From contig CM075862.1 in the NCBI GenBank assembly GCA_037975125.1, positions 45,720,277 to 45,784,276 on the forward strand: DNA of 64,000 nucleotides, written 5' to 3'. Position 1 is the first letter of the stretch. Each line of letters begins with the position of its first letter. Source of the DNA: Latrodectus hesperus (Eukaryota > Arthropoda > Arachnida > Araneae > Theridiidae). The notes beneath the pieces are model-generated. The model searched no databases, was not told where the DNA came from, and saw only the letters and a list, made by a program, of their open reading frames with translations. Shown piece after piece: positions 59,289 to 64,000 of the stretch. A program made the position numbers and the translations under genes.

Positions 59289-60704
59289 TTTAAGAGTGAA
59301 ATGTAGTAAGTTGCTTAAATAAGTTTTGACATAGGGTTACAGTTTTAAGCAAAACTAAGAAATATTTTATATTTGTGATATATGTCTTGGAGTGAGTGAA
59401 TTTTATAAATGAAGCATAAGAAAATTAGTTCCGACATATGATTTGCATAAATTACGAAGCAAGTGATTTTCTTTTGAAATTATATTCTTAAGAGAAAATA
59501 TACTTTGAATTATGAATTTTACATCATCTACTATCCTATTGACATTAAGTCTACAAATTTCCTCATCAAATAATCCTATAGAGCTGTGAGAGTGCATATA
59601 ATTGTTTATTATGTGATGTATTATAAACTAAAGTTATCACAAAAGTAAATGGAGATGCTTTTATATTCCGGTAAGTAAACTACTGCTGGAATTTCATTTT
59701 TTCGTCAGTAGTCTGAAAGAACCTGTTTCCTTCTTAAATCGGGAGGAATTTATTTCATCTAGTTTGCGGATTATCTCTTGGGAGTTTTCCCCCTTTGTAC
59801 CTTAATAAGCTAAATTGTCTGCTTTTATTTCCCGAGCAAAAGGCCGACAGCTTCGCTTTGAAGCACGGACGAGATGTCCGTATTTCGCCCACACAAATGG
59901 AGCGATTTATTGACTGTTCGTATTAGAAGGAAGAAATGTCTTCTGGAGTTGCTGGATAAGCTTTGAGGAAAAACAGACTCTACAAGCTCTGAAGGGATTT
60001 TTCTCTTTAATGGGCTTTGGAATTTTGTAACTGTCAAGCGTGTTTACTAGTTATTGGAAAGGATGTTTTTTACAAATAATTTTATATTTCTAATGGTTTT
60101 TGTTTAGATCAGTAACGTTTTTTACCCATAAATCAGATTAAATTGTATATGATTTATGGGTAAATAATAATCTGATTTATTGGTAATTATGGGTAAAAAA
60201 TAACAATACATAAATTGAAATATACTTATTTCTTAAATCGTATTTTAGAATAAAAATTTAAAAATAATGCAGATATATCACTTAGAAACATCTTTTAAAG
60301 ATGGGCCAATGAAATCTCAGTTGATATAATGTTGTCTTGATACATAAATTTTGTGCTTTGCATAAGTACGAGATTTTCTCTGTAAAACAGCGTCTCAGTG
60401 AATAGATTTACTTGAATACTTTTCTTCCAGTACTGTGTAGGAATTTCAAAATATATATATATATATTTATGTGTTGATTAAGTCATTTGTTAACCATTAT
60501 AATTAATTTTTCGTAAAATAAATATATAATAATGTATTTAATAAGTGTGTAATAACATATTTAGAATATTTGAATGCTATGAATTTAAATATAATATTTT
60601 ATATGTGTAGAAGATCTACAATAAAATAATAAATATATAGCATGAACATTTACATTTGCTCAAAGTAACTTATTTATGTATTATATAGTTAATTAATTAA
60701 TTAT
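59289..60704. other. Unique DNA with a balanced island and a palindromic patch
   Basis: At 59690-60060 composition is balanced and a 70-codon minus-strand frame (60037-59825) is open but unrecognised. It may be a conserved non-coding element. At 60117-60204 the words ACCCATAAATCAGATTA, TGATTTATGGGT and TAATCTGATTTA...ATGGGT form overlapping inverted repeats. Confidence 0.5.
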
Positions 60705-60716
60705 ACACACACACAC

Positions 60717-60747
<31 letters not shown>
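60705..60747. repeat. (CA)n(TA)n microsatellite
   Basis: Short CA then TA tract that abuts the left arm of the large inverted repeat. Confidence 0.92.
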
Positions 60748-60749
<2 letters not shown>

Positions 60750-61737
60750 AGATAAAACATGAAGAAAGGTGAAATCAGAAATATAAAATTGGAAAGATAC
60801 TAAAGTATATGAAGCAAAAGACAAGAAGGCATAGGGACCACGTCTTCATCAGGAGGGAGATGGCCAGCCATGCAAAAATGAACACTCTTTTCTGACATGC
60901 TCGAAGAACAAATGTCTAAAAATCTTCGAGCAATTCTCCCGAAGAGTGTTCGTATTAAAAAACTTATTTAAAAATTAGACTAAATATATATGTAGAAAAG
61001 ATAAATACATATGCAGAAAAATAAAAATACTCACTATAGATGAAAATACCCACAAAAGATAAACCAAAAATACAGTAGAAAAATACATACAGTAAAAGAT
61101 ACATACAGTAGAAAATACAGAAAGGCCACCCAAGCATTGAAGTTCTTACAAGAATCCTGAAAATACCTACATATATACACTTTATTTTATACATAACTAA
61201 AACATAAATCCCCTTTAATACACTTTAACTTTCTAAACCACTTTAACTTTTTGAATTTAATTACTTCTGGCAATATTTCTTCATTCTAATTTCAAATTTA
61301 CTTTTGGCAACTTTTTACTATTCTCATATATAAATTCAATATGATTTACTGGCACTTGTATTTTGTATTTTCTACTGTATGTATCTTTAACTGTATGTAT
61401 TTTTCTACTGTATTTTTGGTTCATCTATTGTGAGTATTTTCATCTATAGTGAGTATTTTTATTTTTCTGCATATATATTTATCTTTTCTACCTATATATT
61501 TAGTCTAATTTTTAACTAAGTTTTTTAATACGAACACTCTTCGGAGGAATTGCTCGAAGATTTTTAGACATTTGTCCTTCGAGCATGTCAGAAAAGAGTG
61601 TTCATTTTTGCATGGCTGGCCATCTCCCTCCTGATGAAGACGTGGTCCCTATGCCTTCTTGTCTTTTGCTTCATATACTTTAGTATCTTTTCAATTTTAT
61701 ATTTCTGATTTCACCTTTCTTCATGTTTTATCTTATT
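60748..61737. repeat. Large near-perfect inverted repeat (foldback), arms ~372 bp
   Basis: The left arm (60748-61119) is the reverse complement of the right arm (61364-61737) with only scattered single-base differences by eye. Shared landmarks are GATAAAACATGAAGAAAGG at the outer ends, GATGGCCAGCCATGC and CATGCTCGAAG in the arms, and ACAGTAGAAAATACA at the inner ends. The 244-bp spacer (61120-61363) is AT-rich with no gene. A transcript would fold into a long duplex. It may be a foldback element or two copies of a repeat placed tail to tail. No transposase or known TIR was recognised. Confidence 0.93.
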
Positions 61738-61868
61738 TATATAGGCAAATCTTTCTTTAGCTGCTTTTGCGCTGGCTAGATTTCCTATTGTGCATTGTAG
61801 TGCCAACATTATACTTTCAGTATTGTATTTATTACTTTATATTTATATATGTATATGTCTTTTCTTTA

Positions 61869-62050
<182 letters not shown>

Positions 62051-62342
62051 TTATAGCCGATTACAGAGTGTAAAATTTTCATAAACTTATTGAAAAGAAG
62101 TACTATTTAAATATTTATAATTTCCTAATGCAGGCTCAATAAAAATAACCTATTATAAAAAAGGCTGTTATTTTGAAGAAAAATGAAAATTTAAATTATA
62201 TTGAAAGCAGCTGAAATTTATATTGTTCTCATGGTTTCCACTCAGGAATTTGTATATTGTTTGGTCTTTGCTGTCCGACGCAAGTAGAGCGCGAGAAACG
62301 TTAAGCACGAATTACATAAAACGTAGATTAGGATACTAGTGC
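62051..62342. other. AT-rich unique DNA, no gene seen
   Basis: Nothing supported. Confidence 0.6.
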
Positions 62343-62630
62343 ACCAGCCCACCGATTGCTAAGTGGTTAACGCTCCTGACTGCTGAACTGTGAGTCCATG
62401 GTTCGATACTGATTCGTGCATGGATGTTAGTTTCTTTCTCTGTGTTTCTCTGTTCTTTCTTCTGTGATGATATATGAATGTGGCCCACCCTATAAACGGG
62501 CTTGTGGAGGTATGGCGCGGGCAACGCTCCATGGCTTGGTTCACAGCTGCCCTCTGGGTAACGAAAAATGAGTAGCAGTTTCTGGCTTTGTTGTGGCATA
62601 GTGTTCGTCATCCAAGTTTTATTTAAGGGC
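62343..62630 (+). mobile_element. tRNA-derived SINE family 2, copy B
   Basis: The head has TAAGTGGTTAACGCTCC as A box and a mutated B box GGTTCGATACTG. The body has GCATGGATGTTAGTTTC, GAATGTGGCCCACCC and CTATAAACGGGC, then GCCCTCTGGGTAACG and GAGTAGCAGTTTC, and fades at GTCATCCAAG. Collinear with the minus-strand copy at 52632. Two overlapping open frames on the other strand are incidental. Confidence 0.82.
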
Positions 62631-62680
62631 ATTAAATATTCTTCTTAAATAAGAAAACTAAAGTTTTTCTAGGTAAGCTA

Positions 62681-62703
62681 TATATATATAAGAGAGAGAG
62701 AGT
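62681..62703. repeat. (TA)n(GA)n microsatellite
   Basis: Short tandem run of TA then GA. Confidence 0.9.
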
Positions 62704-62796
62704 ATTTTATTGTTACAAGATTATGTTATCTTAATTTAGTATGTTAATTACTACTAAACACTTGACGACAGTCAGTGATTTTAGACATGACATAAT

Positions 62797-62859
62797 AAAT
62801 GCAGTTGACATACAGAGTGAAAATCATAACCCTCCTCACTCTGTATATCAACTGCATTT
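62797..62859. repeat. 23-bp-stem hairpin, 17-nt loop
   Basis: Arms 62797-62819 and 62837-62859 pair at 22 of 23 positions (AAATGCAGTTGA ... TCAACTGCATTT at the base). Similar in scale to the hairpin at 24459 but unrelated in sequence. Candidate small-RNA precursor or miniature foldback. Confidence 0.9.
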
Positions 62860-63245
62860 TGATTTCTAAAAAAATGCATCTTAGTTGACTTAGCTTTCAT
62901 AAGCAAAATATGACCGTAAAAGAAAAATATTTAGGGATTTAAGACATTTTTCGTAGTAAGAATTCTTCATATATGATAAATAAAAATGTGAATGACTTTG
63001 AAGAAACAGTCACAAAAAATTAGCTCCATCATCGCAAAAACATATCATTTAGCAATATCTTTTGTAATACATCATGTTCACTGTTGTGTACTTTTGTACA
63101 TGTGACCGCAGTAACATAAACTAACAATTACATGAGGAAAAATATTTACTTACTCCTATGTCACGCAATTAACTTATGCACCGGTACTTTATTTTTAACA
63201 TTCTTTTTATTAATTAAGGAATGATTATAATTTTGAATATGTATC
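62860..63245. other. AT-rich unique DNA, no gene seen
   Basis: Nothing supported. Confidence 0.6.
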
Positions 63246-63247
63246 TA

Positions 63248-64000
63248 CACTACTGGCCATTAAAATTGCTACACCAAGAATGAATGCAAGTAACAGAACG
63301 ATATTTATTGGACACATACATTATAGTGGAAAGAACAAGTGATTAGATTTACAGGAAATTAGGATGTATAGATCTTGAGAAATCAGTACCCAGAGCAGCC
63401 ACCTCTGGCTGCAATAACAGCGTTTATCCGCCTAGAAATGGACTCAAACAGAGATTGTATGGCATGTACGGGGATCTCAGTCCATGCAGCTTCAACACTA
63501 TGCCACAGTTCATCGACAGTAGTGGATGGTGAGTGATGGCGGGCCAATCGCTCGGCAACCATTGACCACACGTTCTCAATAGGTGACAGATCAGGAGAGC
63601 GTGTTGGCGAGGGTAACAGTTGAACCTGTTCAGTATCAAAGAAGTTCAGAACAGTACGGGCAACATGCGGTTGTGCATTATCCTGTTGAAACAAAGCATT
63701 AGGGAGGCCTCGAAGATAGGGCAGAGCCACGGGCCTTAACACATCGGAAATGTAACGGTTGCTGTTCAAAGTGCCGGTAATGCGAACAAGAGGTGATCGA
63801 GACGTGCATCCAATGGCACCCCATACCATCACTCCAGCAGATGGGCCAGTATGGCGATGTCCAATGGAAGTTGGCAATGCGCGTTCTCCACGATGCCTCC
63901 AAACACGGATGCGGCCATCATGGCCCTGTATACAGAACCGAGATTCATCTGTAAAGATGACGTGATGCCATTCCCGCGTCCAGGTTCTTCGCTGATCACA
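63248..64000 (-). mobile_element. Tc1-like transposon, partial at the window edge
   Basis: The transposase-3' end of the element begins at CACTACTGGCCATTAAAATT (63248), right after TA at 63246-63247. This is a terminal repeat type I associate with widespread invertebrate Tc1-like elements. The transposase reads leftward on the minus strand and ends at 63383, leaving about 135 bp to the tip. The other terminal repeat lies beyond 64000. The absence of decay suggests a recent insertion. Confidence 0.9.
63383..64000 (-). CDS. Tc1-like DDE transposase, C-terminal 205 residues
   Basis: An uninterrupted frame from the window edge (codon at 64000-63998) to the stop at 63383. It is the catalytic domain of a cut-and-paste transposase, which cleaves at the terminal repeats and joins the element to TA sites. 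The first aspartate is in 'VIFTDESRF', the second in 'ALFQQDNAQPHVAR' and the glutamate in 'DLSPIENVW', with 34 residues between the last two (DD34E, the Tc1 spacing). 'GVMVWGAIG' lies between the first and second. The C-terminus ends 'RRINAVIAARGG'. No stop or frameshift is seen. The N-terminal DNA-binding domain is outside the window, so whether the gene is complete is unknown. A methionine inside (63877) is not the start, because conserved sequence continues upstream. Confidence 0.95.
   Translation of the reverse strand, partial: CDQRRTWTREWHHVIFTDESRFCIQGHDGRIRVWRHRGERALPTSIGHRHTGPSAGVMVWGAIGCTSRSPLVRITGTLNSNRYISDVLRPVALPYLRGLPNALFQQDNAQPHVARTVLNFFDTEQVQLLPSPTRSPDLSPIENVWSMVAERLARHHSPSTTVDELWHSVEAAWTEIPVHAIQSLFESISRRINAVIAARGGCSGY

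Noticed and set aside
63424..63965. Three further frames over the Tc1-like transposase (63424-63639 -, 63699-63902 -, 63759-63965 +)
   Set aside because: Shadows of the DD34E frame in other phases.

Overview
This window looks like intergenic or intronic DNA from an arthropod nuclear genome, most likely a spider. It is strongly AT-rich throughout and carries long (AT)n tracts, tRNA-derived SINEs, worn non-LTR retrotransposons and several Tc1/mariner-type DNA transposons. No ORF has an operon-like context, and I found no convincing host protein-coding gene or exon chain. The spider assignment rests on my recollection of how these transposon proteins and SINEs look in araneid genomes and was not checked against a database. 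Almost every supported coding trace belongs to a mobile element.

Layout. 0-10 kb: a TATC/AT microsatellite, three same-orientation copies of an unclassified ~312 bp terminal-inverted-repeat element (3.2, 6.3 and 8.7 kb; the middle copy is split by a LINE 3' end), and one tRNA-headed SINE. 10-24 kb: a complete but dead Tc1-like element with TA duplications (10.7-11.4 kb), then a long unique AT-rich stretch with a few islands of more balanced composition (13.9 and 21.6 kb). 24-34 kb: SINE family 1 in two orientations, a 22-bp-stem hairpin, two inverted copies of a pogo/Tigger-like element (27.6 and 32.1 kb) and LINE 3' ends (30.3 and 32.5 kb). The LINE at 32.5 kb sits inside the second pogo copy, bounded by an 11-bp target duplication. 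34-46 kb: mostly unique, with an internally deleted transposon at 40.0 kb (TIRs and TA duplications), a perfect 16-bp hairpin at 43.1 kb and a CA/AT microsatellite at 45.2 kb. 46-60 kb: another SINE 1 copy, a decayed non-LTR element with 5' leader, gag-like ORF1 and the start of its endonuclease (47.5-48.9 kb), a cluster of SINE 2, SINE 3 and LINE at 52.3-54.6 kb, and a second SINE 3 at 58.9 kb. 60-64 kb: a ~372-bp near-perfect inverted repeat, a large AT/GT microsatellite, another SINE 2, a 23-bp-stem hairpin, and a Tc1-like transposon running off the right edge. Its transposase frame is uninterrupted for 205 codons and contains the DD34E residues.

The pieces connect. SINE 1 and the LINE at 6.9 kb share a GGCAYRCAACAACAAC-type 3' end, as expected if the LINE machinery mobilises the SINE. 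SINE 1 and SINE 2 share a central block but differ in head and tail. Five insertions (SINE 1 twice, SINE 3 twice, LINE once) have readable target-site duplications, and a sixth LINE insertion has a short candidate one. Nested insertions give a relative time order for several families.
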